Position numbers and translations under genes: made by a program | NCBI GenBank assembly: GCA_945873095.1 | Contig: CAMCBU010000007.1 | Coordinates: 24,180 to 88,179, forward strand | Length of the DNA: 64,000 nt | Source of the DNA: Klebsiella pneumoniae | GTDB taxonomy: Bacteria > Pseudomonadota > Gammaproteobacteria > Steroidobacterales > Steroidobacteraceae | Direction of reading: 5' to 3' | Notes under the pieces: generated by a model | Databases searched by the model: none | What the model saw: the letters and a program-made list of their open reading frames with translations, nothing else | Told to the model about the DNA's origin: nothing | Shown here: positions 1 to 9,267 of the stretch, piece after piece | Layout of the letters: each line of letters begins with the position of its first letter | How positions within the stretch are numbered: position 1 is the first letter of the stretch

Positions 1-132
1 CTGTGCCGGCCACGCCGCATCGCGCCAGTTGTCCGGTCGCGTCGGCCAGAGCATCCAGCAACCGCGATGGGATTCGAACTCGGCAGGCATCCGGAACCCG
101 TCGCTTCCCGGGGTGGAGGCAAGGTCAGTCAT
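1..132 (-). CDS. aguA: Agmatine deiminase, N-terminal part (cut by window edge)
   Basis: The leftward frame opens at the ATG complementary to 130-132 and stays open to the window edge, giving 44 residues. The text includes GFRMPAEFE followed by [14 protein letters not shown], the characteristic opening of agmatine deiminase, which converts agmatine to N-carbamoylputrescine in the cytoplasm. The catalytic core lies outside the window. No Shine-Dalgarno precedes the ATG; a TACAAT hexamer sits 6 nt upstream. It is divergent from icd. The gene fits the window because a putrescine uptake and degradation block lies 12 kb away. The family call is fairly sure from the N-terminus alone. Confidence 0.8.
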   Translation of the reverse strand, partial: MTDLASTPGSDGFRMPAEFESHRGCWMLWPTRPDNWRDAAWPAQ

Positions 133-138
133 AGCCGA

Positions 139-144
139 ATTGTA
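139..144 (-). promoter_or_regulatory. -10-like hexamer for leaderless aguA
   Basis: Reads TACAAT on the minus strand and ends 6 nt before the aguA ATG, so transcription would start at or next to the start codon. No convincing -35 element is seen. It belongs to a series of nine similar arrangements in this window. Confidence 0.45.
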
Positions 145-260
145 GTGCATGAGCGCCCGGCCCGACCGGCTGGAGAGCGGCTGCGCATGCTACGATTCGG
201 TCACGCGACGGCGGGGGTTTGTTCTGTTTGCCGCGCGTTTTTCGAGGAGTTCACAAGACC

Positions 261-1568
261 ATGTCGACGGCTGCAAAAGTCACCCTGACGCCGCCCGCCG
301 GGGGCGCCAAGATCACCATCGCGAACGGCAAACTCGCCGTACCCAACAACCCGATCATCCCGTACATCGAGGGTGACGGCACCGGCCCGGATATCTGGCG
401 CGCTAGCGTGCGTTTGATCGATGCGGCGGTCGCCAAAGCGTATGGCGGACAACGTCAGATCCACTGGCTGGAAGTCTATGCCGGCGAGAAGTCGAACAAG
501 TTGTTCAACACCTGGCTGCCGGACGAAACGGTCGCCGCTTGCCGCGAATACCTCGTCTCGATCAAGGGCCCGCTGACCACCCCGGTCGGCGGCGGTATTC
601 GCTCGCTCAACGTGGCGCTGCGGCAGTTGCTCGACCTTTACGTGTGCCTGCGCCCCGTGCGCTGGTTCAAAGGCGTGCCCTCACCGGTGAAGGCACCGGA
701 GAAGGTCGACATGGTGATCTTCCGTGAGAACACCGAGGACATCTACGCCGGTATCGAGTTCGAGCAAGGCAGCGAAGACAACGCCAAGTTCAAGGCGCTC
801 TTCAAAGAACATTTCCCCAAAGCCTACGCCAAGATCCGTTTCCCGAACACCTCGGGTATCGGCATCAAGCCGGTTTCACAGGAAGGCACGGATCGCCTGT
901 TCCGCGCGGCTGTCGAGTACGCCATCGTCAATGGACGCAAGACCGTGACGATCGTGCACAAGGGCAACATCCAGAAGTTCACCGAGGGCGCCTTCCGTAA
1001 TTGGTCGTACGCCCTCGCCGAGCGAGAGTTCCCGGGCCAAACCTACGGCTGGGAACAGTGGGAACGCACCAAGGCAGAGAAAGGCGAGAAAGCCGCCAAT
1101 GCCGAGATGGATGAGGCAAAGCAAGCCGGCAAGGTCATCATCAAAGATGCGATCGCCGACATCACCCTGCAGCAGGTGCTCACGCGCCCAGACGAGTTCG
1201 ACGTGCTCGCCACCTGCAACCTCAACGGTGACTACCTCTCCGACGCGCTCGCGGCACAGGTGGGCGGTATCGGCATCGCACCGGGTGCCAACATCAACTA
1301 CGTCACGGGTCATGCCGTGTTCGAGGCCACGCACGGCACGGCGCCGAAGTACGCCGACCTCGACAAGGTCAATCCGGGCTCGGTCATTCTCTCCGGCGAG
1401 ATGATGCTGCGTTATCTAGGCTGGACCGAAGCCGCGGATGCCATCATCACGGCGATGGATCGCACGATCGGTCAGAAAACCGTGACCTATGACTTCGCGC
1501 GCTTGATGGAAGGTGCGACCGAGGTCAAGTGCAGCGAATTCGCCGACGCGCTCATCCGCAACCTCTGA
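261..1568 (+). CDS. icd: NADP-dependent isocitrate dehydrogenase
   Basis: Oxidatively decarboxylates isocitrate to 2-oxoglutarate in the TCA cycle. The 435-residue protein matches the E. coli Icd type: [10 protein letters not shown] near residues 36-45, [12 protein letters not shown] in the middle, and [14 protein letters not shown] near 109-122. In that last motif Ser115 corresponds to E. coli Ser113, the residue phosphorylated by AceK. The ATG at 261 is preferred over an in-frame ATG at 219 because GAGGAG lies 11 nt upstream and the extra 14 residues do not look like the family. The next gene, 11 bases downstream, is aceK, so the target and its kinase/phosphatase are probably co-transcribed. 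Confidence 0.97.
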   Translation: MSTAAKVTLTPPAGGAKITIANGKLAVPNNPIIPYIEGDGTGPDIWRASVRLIDAAVAKAYGGQRQIHWLEVYAGEKSNKLFNTWLPDETVAACREYLVSIKGPLTTPVGGGIRSLNVALRQLLDLYVCLRPVRWFKGVPSPVKAPEKVDMVIFRENTEDIYAGIEFEQGSEDNAKFKALFKEHFPKAYAKIRFPNTSGIGIKPVSQEGTDRLFRAAVEYAIVNGRKTVTIVHKGNIQKFTEGAFRNWSYALAEREFPGQTYGWEQWERTKAEKGEKAANAEMDEAKQAGKVIIKDAIADITLQQVLTRPDEFDVLATCNLNGDYLSDALAAQVGGIGIAPGANINYVTGHAVFEATHGTAPKYADLDKVNPGSVILSGEMMLRYLGWTEAADAIITAMDRTIGQKTVTYDFARLMEGATEVKCSEFADALIRNL

Positions 1569-1579
1569 CGGAACGGCAG

Positions 1580-3322
1580 GTGACCGCCGAGGCATTCATC
1601 GACGATTGCGCTCGGCGGATCACCAACGCCTTCGAAGGCTATAACGCAGCCTTCCGAGAGATCACGCGTCGCGCTGCCGTTCGTTTCGAGAACTGCGACT
1701 GGACCGCCTCGCAACGCGACATCGGCGAGCGCATCGAGCTCTACGATCGCTGGGTCAACCGGACCGTCGGCGACCTGCGGCAGGCGCTCGGCGAAGCGGC
1801 TCAAGATCGGCAGCTGTGGGCTCAAATCCGTGAGCGATTTTCGAGTCGGCTCGTCGGCACCGTCGATGCGGCTTTCGTACGCACTTTTTTCAGCTCGGTT
1901 TCGCGCCGTCTCTTCGGTACGCGCGGCGTCGACATCGATCTCGAATTCGCCGCGGTCGAACTCGACCCGCTCGCCGATGCCGAGCAAGCCGCCGAGTTGC
2001 AGCACTACGTCAATCGCGGCGACCTGTCGCTACTGATCGAGGATCTGCTCGGCGAACTCCCACTGCGTCGCCGCTGGATCGATTTCGAACGCAGCGTCAA
2101 GCACACCACGAGCGACATCACCGATGTGCTGCGTAACGGCGGCTTCGGCGAGACCGATCAATGCGTGCGGCAAATCGAAGTGCTGCGGCCGCTGTTTTTT
2201 CAGAGCACCCGAGCCTATCTCGTCGGCCGGATCCAACTGGCCGAGGGGTATCTGCCACTGTTGATCGCACTGCAAAACACCGAGCGCGGGATGTTGGTCG
2301 ATGCCGTCATGCTGCACGAGAGCGATGTCAGCATCGTTTTTGGTTTCACGCGCACCTACTTTCATGTCGATCTCGAACGGGTGGTCGAAACGGTGGTCTT
2401 CCTGCGCAAGATCTTGCCGCGTAAACCGCTAGCGGAGCTTTTCACGGTGTTGGGCCGCGCCAAACAAGGCAAAACCGAGCGTTACCGAGATTTGATGAGC
2501 CATCTTTCGCGCTCGGACGACCAGTTCGTGCACGCGCCGGGGGAACGCGGCCTCGTCATGGTGTGCTTCACCCTGCCCTCCGTGGATCTGGTCTTCAAAA
2601 TCATTCGCGACCAGTTCCCGCCAGTGAAGAACGTCGCGCGGCAGGACGTGCTCGACAAATACAAATTCGTCTTTCAGCACGACCGAGCCGGTCGCCTCGT
2701 CGATGCCCAAGAATTCAAGCGTCTGCGCTTGCCACTGAATCGATTCGCGCCGGCACTGCTTGCCGAACTGCAGAGCGAAACCGCAGCGACGGTGCACATT
2801 GATGGCCCAGATTTGATCTTTGATCACATCTACATCGAGCGACGCATCACGCCCTTGAACTTGTATCTTCGCGAAGCGCCAGCGGATCTCGCCGAAAAAG
2901 CAGCCTTGGACTATGGCCAGGCCATCCGTGATCTGGCCCTCTCGAATATTTTCGCGGGTGATCTACTTTTGAAAAATTTCGGAGTCACTCGGCATGGCCG
3001 TGTGATCTTCTACGACTATGACGAGCTCTGTCGGGTCACCGATTGTCGGTTCCGGGAGGTGCCGGTCGCCGACAACGACGAAGACGACATGCGGGCCGAG
3101 GCCTGGTTCTACGTCGCCGACAACGACGTATTTCCGGAAACGTTCGTCAAGTTTCTTGCTTTCGATGATTTGCAACGAGCGGCATTCATGCGTGTCCACG
3201 GAGATCTGCTTACGGCGGACTTTTGGCGTAGCATCCAACAACGCACCAAAGCCGGCGAAGTTTTGGAGGTCTTGCCCTACCAACCGCGCCGTGTTCGTGC
3301 TGCCGGGAGTATCGTGTCTTGA
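1580..3322 (+). CDS. aceK: Isocitrate dehydrogenase kinase/phosphatase
   Basis: Bifunctional enzyme that phosphorylates and dephosphorylates Icd to switch flux between the TCA cycle and the glyoxylate shunt. Family blocks are clear: FGFTRTYFHVD, FGRAKQGKTERYRD, HAPGERGLVMVCF, the kinase lysine in VFKIIRDQFPPVKN, and the metal/catalytic region IFYDYDELCRVTDCRFREVP. GTG 1580 is chosen because it gives 580 residues, the usual AceK length, and follows GGAACGG just after the icd stop. An upstream ATG at 1529 would overlap icd by 40 bases. aceK normally follows aceBA; here it follows icd, and no glyoxylate-shunt gene is in the window. Confidence 0.95.
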   Translation: MTAEAFIDDCARRITNAFEGYNAAFREITRRAAVRFENCDWTASQRDIGERIELYDRWVNRTVGDLRQALGEAAQDRQLWAQIRERFSSRLVGTVDAAFVRTFFSSVSRRLFGTRGVDIDLEFAAVELDPLADAEQAAELQHYVNRGDLSLLIEDLLGELPLRRRWIDFERSVKHTTSDITDVLRNGGFGETDQCVRQIEVLRPLFFQSTRAYLVGRIQLAEGYLPLLIALQNTERGMLVDAVMLHESDVSIVFGFTRTYFHVDLERVVETVVFLRKILPRKPLAELFTVLGRAKQGKTERYRDLMSHLSRSDDQFVHAPGERGLVMVCFTLPSVDLVFKIIRDQFPPVKNVARQDVLDKYKFVFQHDRAGRLVDAQEFKRLRLPLNRFAPALLAELQSETAATVHIDGPDLIFDHIYIERRITPLNLYLREAPADLAEKAALDYGQAIRDLALSNIFAGDLLLKNFGVTRHGRVIFYDYDELCRVTDCRFREVPVADNDEDDMRAEAWFYVADNDVFPETFVKFLAFDDLQRAAFMRVHGDLLTADFWRSIQQRTKAGEVLEVLPYQPRRVRAAGSIVS

Positions 3323-4554
3323 GTCCGATCGCCTACGCGATTCCGATTTTCATGCTCAGTATCGTGGTCGAGTATCTGCTCGCGCGTCGTCGCGCGCCTG
3401 GCGCTTACGACATCGCCGATGGCGTCACGAGCCTGCACTTTGGTGTGCTGAGTCAAATCGCCGGCGCTTTCACCTATTTTTTGACCATCGGCATCTACAG
3501 CTGGACGTTCGAACACTTTCGACTCGCGACGCTGCCGCAAAACGAGTGGTGGGTTTGGCTGTTTGCGCTGCTGTTCTACGATTTCTGTTACTACTGGGTG
3601 CACCGCGCGGGCCACGAGGTCAATCTGCTGTGGGGCGCGCACCAAGTGCACCACTCCTCGGAGTACTACAACCTCACCACGGCGCTCAGGCAAACCGCCA
3701 CCGGCGCGTTCACGGCATGGCCGTTCTATCTCGCCATGGCGCTGGCCGGCGTTCCACCCTTCGTCTTCGGGGTCGTCGCCTTGATCGATCTGCTCTACCA
3801 GTATTGGGTACACACGCAACTCGTGCCCAAACTCGGCGTGCTCGATCGTATTCTCGTCACGCCATCGAATCATCGTGTTCATCACGGCCAGAACGACTAC
3901 TGTCTCGATCGCAACTACGGCGGCATCCTCATTGTCTGGGACCGCCTGTTCGGCACTTTCGTCGAAGAGCGCGATGATGAGCCCGTCGTGTACGGGATCC
4001 GCTCGCCGCTCGGCAGTTACGATCCGGTGTGGGGTAACCTCAACGTCTATCGAGACATCGCGCGACGATCGCGCGCTGCGCCCAGTTTCGCCAAAGCCAT
4101 CGGCGTCTGGTTCGAGCCGCCTGCAGGGCGCGGGCAAAAGCCGCCGCCGATGCGGCCGGATTTTCGTCGCTACGACTCGCCGGCCAGTGCCTCTGCGCGC
4201 CGCTATGCACTCGGGCAATACGTGCTTCTGATCGTACCGGCGACCCATTTCATCGCCATCGCTCGGCAACTCGAGTGGCTAGAGCGTGTGCAATACGCGC
4301 TCATTCTCGTCGCCTGGGTTTGGAGTTTGAGCAATGTGCTCGAATCGCGCGCGCAGTCGCGGCGCGTCGAAACACTGCGAGTCGTTGCGACCGCCTCGCT
4401 CCTGATATTCAGTGCGTCCTGGTTTGGGCTCGCGATGGAGGTCATCTGGCGAGCGCTGTTCGCGCTGCTGATGCTGTCACCGCTTTGGTATCTGTACCGC
4501 AACGATCAAGCGGCTACGCCCACCCCTTCGAGTCGATCCTCGATATCCGCGTAG
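3319..4554 (+). CDS. Membrane fatty acid hydroxylase / sterol desaturase family protein
   Basis: Di-iron membrane hydroxylase of the fatty acid hydroxylase superfamily, about 411 residues. The histidine clusters are visible: HRAGHEVNLLWGAHQVHHS, then HTQL, then NHRVHHGQNDYCLDRNYGG. Hydrophobic segments flank the clusters, and a C-terminal four-helix membrane region follows (roughly residues 295-395), as in alkylglycerol-monooxygenase-like members. The proposed TTG start overlaps the aceK stop (TTGA), which suggests translational coupling; ATG 3352 is the alternative. The 3' end overlaps bchH tail-to-tail by 49 bases. The substrate cannot be told from sequence: lipid, sterol and carotenoid hydroxylases share this fold. 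Confidence 0.8.
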   Translation: MSPIAYAIPIFMLSIVVEYLLARRRAPGAYDIADGVTSLHFGVLSQIAGAFTYFLTIGIYSWTFEHFRLATLPQNEWWVWLFALLFYDFCYYWVHRAGHEVNLLWGAHQVHHSSEYYNLTTALRQTATGAFTAWPFYLAMALAGVPPFVFGVVALIDLLYQYWVHTQLVPKLGVLDRILVTPSNHRVHHGQNDYCLDRNYGGILIVWDRLFGTFVEERDDEPVVYGIRSPLGSYDPVWGNLNVYRDIARRSRAAPSFAKAIGVWFEPPAGRGQKPPPMRPDFRRYDSPASASARRYALGQYVLLIVPATHFIAIARQLEWLERVQYALILVAWVWSLSNVLESRAQSRRVETLRVVATASLLIFSASWFGLAMEVIWRALFALLMLSPLWYLYRNDQAATPTPSSRSSISA

Positions 4555-7500
4555 AGGCCCTGCAAGCGCTCGAGCGTGGCCGCATCGGCTTGCCACATGC
4601 CGCGTCCGTTGGCTTCGATCAGGCGACCCACAGCGTTGCGTAACGCCTGCGGATTGGCCGTCTCGAGACGTCGACGCATCGACTCGTCGAGCAAAAAAGT
4701 CTTCGCAGCGTCATCGAATACCCATTGATCGACCGAGCCGATGGCGCCCCAACCGACCAGATGCGTAAAGCGGTTGCTGATCTCGGCGGCGCCGCTATGA
4801 CCATGCGCGAGCATGCCCTCGTACCACTTGGGATTCAGAAACTTCGAGCGCGCTTCGATACGCAGTAGCTCATCTGACCCGGCCACTTTGACGTCCCCGG
4901 TATACGTCTCGGCATAGGTCAGCGGGACTTTGCCACTTTGGCTTTTTTGAGCGGCGAGCTGGATAGCACCGGAATGTCCGTAATAGTGGGTCATGTCGGT
5001 AAGACCGTATTCGACCGAATCGATGGCTTGGAAGACATGATCCACCTTGCCCAATAAATTTTTGAGCGTGGCAGGTGCGGCCGCACCATTGCGCTTACCA
5101 CCGGCGGTATAGGCGTTGCGCCTCTCGTACATGGCGGCAAGCTCATCGGACTCTTCCCACTGACTCTCTTCGATCAACTCATCCACGCCGGTGCCGTAAA
5201 GTCCGGGGGCTTGCGTGAAGACACGCGCCGTCGCCTCATCGAGACTGCGGCCCTCGGCGAGCAGATCGTCGGTATGTGCCTTGATGAAGTTCTGCTCACG
5301 CGGCTCATCCACGGTCGCTGCGACTCGAAACAATTCATCGAGCAGGTCGAGTGTCATCTGGAAGGTGTCGCGGAATATCGACGACACATCGAGCAAGACG
5401 TCGATACGCGCACGCCCCAATTGCTCGAGCGGAATCAAGCGATAGCGGAAGATCTTGCCTTGTCCGTCACGCTCGGGCTCGGCACCGATCAACGCCAGCA
5501 CCACACCGAGTCCCTCGCCTTCGCTCTTGATGGTATCCATGGCCCACAGCGCCTGCGCCACGGTGCGCGGCAAAGAGCCATGCTCGGCGAGGTGCTTCTG
5601 CAGCAGCGCCTCGGCCATGCGCCGACCACGCTCGAGCGCGAGATCGGTCGGCAAACGCCACGGGTCGATGCCGTGAATGTTGCGCCCCGAGGGCAGCGCT
5701 GCGGCACCGGCTCGCACCGGGTCCGCGCCGTAGGCGGGTCGGATGTAGCCACCCTCCAGAGCATGCATCAGGGCGTCGAGTTCTTCGCCGCAACGCGACA
5801 TCCCCGTGAGAATGCCGCGACCTTCACCGATGTGCTCAAGAAGCGATGCGGGAGCCGGCGTCTCGGCAGCGTGTTCGCGCCACACCCGCGCGGGGTCTTC
5901 GCGACCGAGCACGGAACGCTCCACGAGTGCGTCGCGCAGCTCGCGTACCGCGCCAGGCTCGAGTCCTAAACTCTGAGCGATGGCGGTGAAGCCACCCATG
6001 CCTCGACGTGGCACGTCCATCGACGCCTCGATGAGCGCGCGGGCGCGCTGTCGATCCGGTGCCTGACCGAAGACATGCAAGCCATCGCTGATCAGTCGAT
6101 CCTCGATCGAGGCCAGCCACGCTTGAACTCGCGCACGATAAGCAGCGATCGGCTCATCGGCGAGACGCGCAATTTCCGGCAATAACCCGTCGAGCGTATC
6201 GTTCGCATCATCAAGCCGAGCACGAACCTGCGCGAGCTGCTTGTAGAGACCGGCGCGCGCATACGGTGGCACCGCATGACTTACGATGGTGGCATACGCG
6301 CGGCGCCGCGCAATCGCAGCCTCGGCGGGATTATTGAGCGGATACAGATACAAGTTCGGCAAGCTGCCAAGCAGCTGATCCGGCCAGCAATCGGCTGTGA
6401 GTGCCGCCTGTAAGCCGGGCATCCATTCGGCGGTGCCATGCATGCCGACATGGATCACGGCATCCGCTTTGAAGCCCTGCTTCAGCCACGCGTAGAACGC
6501 CGCGTACTGGTGGTGTGGCGTGAACGTTTTCTCGAACAGCAATTTCATCGGATCGCCCGGCACACCCATCGGTGGCTGCACGCCGAGCAACACATTGCCG
6601 TATTCCAAGGTATCGAGTCGTAGCGCATCGCGACCGGCAGGCGCGATATCGCCCGGCGCAGCGCCCCAATAGCGATCAATACGATCGGCTGTTTTGCTGC
6701 TGATCAAACCGCGGTATTGGGTATTCGTCAGCGCATGTGAGCTCTCGCCCTTGGCGAACGCCTCGAGCTTCACAAGCAACTCGTCGATCTCGAGCGGCGC
6801 CCGACCGATCGAATAGCCGGATTTCTTCAAGCGCTTGAGCACAGCAACGACGGAAGCGGGCACATCGAGCAGCGCCGCGGTGCCTGCCTTGCCGAGGCCG
6901 GGTGGGAAGTTATACAAAACGATCGCGACCTTGCGCTCGGCGGCGGGCTTGCGTCGCAAGCGGATCCAGCCCTCGACCTGATCGATCGCTCGCGCAATCC
7001 GATCCGGCACCGCCGTCAACTCGCCATCTTTGATCGCACCGAGCGCGACACTGCTCGCCACGCCATCCATCTCGGGCAAGTCGTACATGACGACCGACTG
7101 CATCGAGATCACGCCGCGTTGCTGCCAATCACGCTCATCCTGCATCAGCAGCGGTTGCGCCACGACGTAAGGCACATCGAGCTTGGCCAACAAATCAGCG
7201 GCCGTCTCGTGGTAATGCCCAGGCTTGGTGGAAGAGGCGGGCCCCCCGACGATCGAGAAACCCATGGTCGATAGCAAGGCATCGATCGGTTGATCGACCA
7301 ACCACTCGCGCACGGCCACATGCGCCTCGATCCCGGAGACGAACACCGGCAACACCGCAAAGCCGCGCGCCTCCAGACCATCGGTCAACTGCTGCAAATA
7401 GGCTAGGCGTTGCACCACGTGCTTGCGCATACCGAGTACGGCGACGAGTGGCTGACCCGGCCGATAGCGACCGTTTTTCTTGGCCCATTTCAGATACGCA

Positions 7501-8147
7501 TCGGGATCGTCGAACAGCGCACCGCTGCGCGGATCCCAGCAGCCCATGGTCGGGATGATGCTCACCGGTGCGACATTGATCTGCTCACCGAAGGTGTCGC
7601 GCACGATCAACTTGATCATCTCGGTGATGTTGCGAGCGTCGGGCTGATTCCAATACAGGTTCACGCCGAGCCAAGTTCGAAAGCCGGCGAGCTTCTGCGG
7701 AATCAGCGGCAACATCTTCGAGGCGATTTTGACGAGCTTGGTGTAGGCGTAGAGCGCATCCTCGTCGCGCCCGCGCGTGATCAGCCGCATCAGCAGCTTG
7801 ACCGCTTTCGGCGCTTCGCCTTTCTTCTCCTTGAAGCGATGCTCACCGACCCGGGTGAGCGCCATCACCTCCGGCATGCTCTCGTAGGCAAAGACCGCCT
7901 TCGCGGCCGAGCTCTCGAGATGCCGCGCGAGCCAATCGGCTTGCGAGCGCAGATTGATGAGACTGATGAAGACCACGTCCGATCGCGCCAGATCCTCGGC
8001 CAGCGCCTCGCTGCCCTCATCGACATGGGCATCGTGATAGCGACGCAACTCGACCGGGAGGCCCGCTCTCGCCAATGCCTGTTCGACGTCCGTCCAGACG
8101 GCCGCGTTGAACCGCTCGATCCCGACGATGAAGGTGATCGTGGTCAT
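4506..8147 (-). CDS. bchH: Magnesium chelatase large subunit BchH
   Basis: Porphyrin-binding subunit that inserts Mg2+ into protoporphyrin IX with BchI and BchD, the first committed step of bacteriochlorophyll synthesis. The 1213-residue length fits BchH/ChlH/CobN. BchH-like blocks include HVGMHGTAEWMPG, LPSGRNIHGIDPW, GLYGTGVDELIEESQWEE, THYYGHSGAI and FLNPKWYEGMLAHG. The start at 8147 has GGGAGG 5 nt upstream; a longer frame to 8213 would run through the regulatory region. It diverges from bchI across a PpsR-type operator. CobN of B12 synthesis is the main alternative, but BchH-like C-terminal blocks, the operator and the absence of cob genes favour magnesium. Confidence 0.87.
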   Translation of the reverse strand: MTTITFIVGIERFNAAVWTDVEQALARAGLPVELRRYHDAHVDEGSEALAEDLARSDVVFISLINLRSQADWLARHLESSAAKAVFAYESMPEVMALTRVGEHRFKEKKGEAPKAVKLLMRLITRGRDEDALYAYTKLVKIASKMLPLIPQKLAGFRTWLGVNLYWNQPDARNITEMIKLIVRDTFGEQINVAPVSIIPTMGCWDPRSGALFDDPDAYLKWAKKNGRYRPGQPLVAVLGMRKHVVQRLAYLQQLTDGLEARGFAVLPVFVSGIEAHVAVREWLVDQPIDALLSTMGFSIVGGPASSTKPGHYHETAADLLAKLDVPYVVAQPLLMQDERDWQQRGVISMQSVVMYDLPEMDGVASSVALGAIKDGELTAVPDRIARAIDQVEGWIRLRRKPAAERKVAIVLYNFPPGLGKAGTAALLDVPASVVAVLKRLKKSGYSIGRAPLEIDELLVKLEAFAKGESSHALTNTQYRGLISSKTADRIDRYWGAAPGDIAPAGRDALRLDTLEYGNVLLGVQPPMGVPGDPMKLLFEKTFTPHHQYAAFYAWLKQGFKADAVIHVGMHGTAEWMPGLQAALTADCWPDQLLGSLPNLYLYPLNNPAEAAIARRRAYATIVSHAVPPYARAGLYKQLAQVRARLDDANDTLDGLLPEIARLADEPIAAYRARVQAWLASIEDRLISDGLHVFGQAPDRQRARALIEASMDVPRRGMGGFTAIAQSLGLEPGAVRELRDALVERSVLGREDPARVWREHAAETPAPASLLEHIGEGRGILTGMSRCGEELDALMHALEGGYIRPAYGADPVRAGAAALPSGRNIHGIDPWRLPTDLALERGRRMAEALLQKHLAEHGSLPRTVAQALWAMDTIKSEGEGLGVVLALIGAEPERDGQGKIFRYRLIPLEQLGRARIDVLLDVSSIFRDTFQMTLDLLDELFRVAATVDEPREQNFIKAHTDDLLAEGRSLDEATARVFTQAPGLYGTGVDELIEESQWEESDELAAMYERRNAYTAGGKRNGAAAPATLKNLLGKVDHVFQAIDSVEYGLTDMTHYYGHSGAIQLAAQKSQSGKVPLTYAETYTGDVKVAGSDELLRIEARSKFLNPKWYEGMLAHGHSGAAEISNRFTHLVGWGAIGSVDQWVFDDAAKTFLLDESMRRRLETANPQALRNAVGRLIEANGRGMWQADAATLERLQGLYADIEDRLEGVGVAA

Positions 8148-8160
8148 GCATCCCTCCCGA

Positions 8161-8188
8161 TTGACATATCGGAGTGTCTTGTTATGTT
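8161..8188 (+). promoter_or_regulatory. Sigma-70-like promoter for bchID
   Basis: TTGACA (8161-8166), 16 nt spacer, TATGTT (8183-8188). Transcription would start near 8195, about 40 nt before the proposed bchI start. TTGACATAT is repeated directly at 8161-8169 and 8187-8195. The operator at 8175-8192 covers the -10 element, consistent with repression. Confidence 0.5.
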
Positions 8189-8192
8189 GACA
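8175..8192. promoter_or_regulatory. PpsR/CrtJ-type operator, TGT-N12-ACA
   Basis: TGTCTTGTTATGTTGACA fits exactly the TGT-N12-ACA consensus bound by PpsR/CrtJ, the oxygen/light repressor of bacteriochlorophyll genes in purple bacteria. The outer arms TGTC/GACA are a perfect dyad. It lies in the bchH-bchI divergent region and could control both directions. No PpsR gene is in the window. Confidence 0.6.
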
Positions 8193-8233
8193 TATTGAAG
8201 GCCGGGTCACCACCGGTCGGTTTCGGGGGCGCT

Positions 8234-9247
8234 TTGCAACAGACTTTTCCGTTCACCGCCATCGTCGGACAGGACGACCTCAAGCTCGCCGTATTGCTCA
8301 GCGTGATCGATCCGGCCATCGGCGGCGTTCTGATCACGGGCCATCGCGGCACCGCCAAAAGCACGGCGATCCGCGCCCTCGCCGATCTGCTGCCGCCGGT
8401 CAGAGTCGTCGCGGGCTGCCCCTACCGCTGCGATCCGAACGAGCGCTCGCCAGACTGTCCGCGTTGCGCGAGCCAATCTGCGTCGAAAGTGCAAACACAA
8501 CCGGTTCCCGTCGTCGATCTGCCGCTCGGTGCGACCGAAGATCGCCTCGTCGGTTCGGTCGATCTCGAGCGCGCGCTGGTCGATGGCGTTCAAGCCTTCT
8601 CCCCTGGTTTGCTGGCAGCCGCACACCGCGGTTTTCTCTACATCGATGAGGTGAACCTGCTGGAGGATCACTTAGTCGACCTGTTGCTCGATGTCGCGGC
8701 GAGCGGTCGGAACGTCGTCGAGCGGGAGGGTTTAAGCGTGCGCCACCCGGCACGCTTCGTCCTGATCGGCTCCGGGAACCCCGAGGAAGGCGACCTGCGC
8801 CCGCAATTGCTCGATCGATTCGGCTTGCACGCCAGAATCAAAACACTGCACGACATCGACCAGCGAGTGGAAGTGGTGCGTCGACGACTCGCGTTCGAGA
8901 ACGATGCCGCAGCTTTCGTCGCGAGCTTCGAAAAAGCACAGAACGCACTGCGCAAGCGATTGCAAAAAGCCATCAGCGCTCGGCCCAAAGTCACCCTGCC
9001 CGATCCAGCGCTCTTGCTGGCCGCGCAGCTCTGTGACCGTCTGGGTATCGATGGGCATCGCGGCGAGCTCGCCCTCACCCGCGCTGCCGTCGCACTGGCC
9101 GCCTACGAGGGCAAAAAATCTGCGGATCCCGAGCTCGTGGCGCGAGTCGCTCCGCTCGCACTCGCGCATCGTCTGCGCAAGGATCCGCTCGAACCCGCCG
9201 CCGACGATGAGCGCGTCCAGCGAGTGCTCCAAGAAGCCCTCGGCTGA
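8234..9247 (+). CDS. bchI: Magnesium chelatase ATPase subunit BchI
   Basis: AAA+ motor of the chelatase, about 337 residues. Walker A GHRGTAKST is near residues 36-44, Walker B FLYIDE near 134-139, and the sensor/arginine region includes GSGNPEEGDLRPQLLDRFGL, which is very close to purple-bacterial BchI. TTG 8234 is preferred: GGGGG lies just upstream and the protein then begins at the usual FPFTAIVGQ block. The GTG at 8174 would translate across the promoter and operator. A four-cysteine insertion (Cys62, 66, 75, 78) follows Walker A. bchD follows after 20 bases, so bchI-bchD is an operon. Confidence 0.9.
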   Translation: MQQTFPFTAIVGQDDLKLAVLLSVIDPAIGGVLITGHRGTAKSTAIRALADLLPPVRVVAGCPYRCDPNERSPDCPRCASQSASKVQTQPVPVVDLPLGATEDRLVGSVDLERALVDGVQAFSPGLLAAAHRGFLYIDEVNLLEDHLVDLLLDVAASGRNVVEREGLSVRHPARFVLIGSGNPEEGDLRPQLLDRFGLHARIKTLHDIDQRVEVVRRRLAFENDAAAFVASFEKAQNALRKRLQKAISARPKVTLPDPALLLAAQLCDRLGIDGHRGELALTRAAVALAAYEGKKSADPELVARVAPLALAHRLRKDPLEPAADDERVQRVLQEALG

Positions 9248-9267
9248 AGCGACCGGTAGCCTGCGCG

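Noticed and set aside
219..260. Upstream ATG giving a 449-residue isocitrate dehydrogenase
   Set aside because: The added 14 residues do not resemble the family, and GAGGAG is placed for the ATG at 261.
4506..8147. Assignment as cobaltochelatase CobN
   Set aside because: C-terminal blocks match BchH, adjacent BchI reads like purple-bacterial BchI (GSGNPEEGDLRPQLLDRFGL), the operator is PpsR-like and no cob genes are present. Kept only as an alternative.
8174..8233. GTG 8174 as the bchI start
   Set aside because: It would translate through the -10 element and PpsR-type operator; the family N-terminus starts at TTG 8234, just after a GGGGG site.
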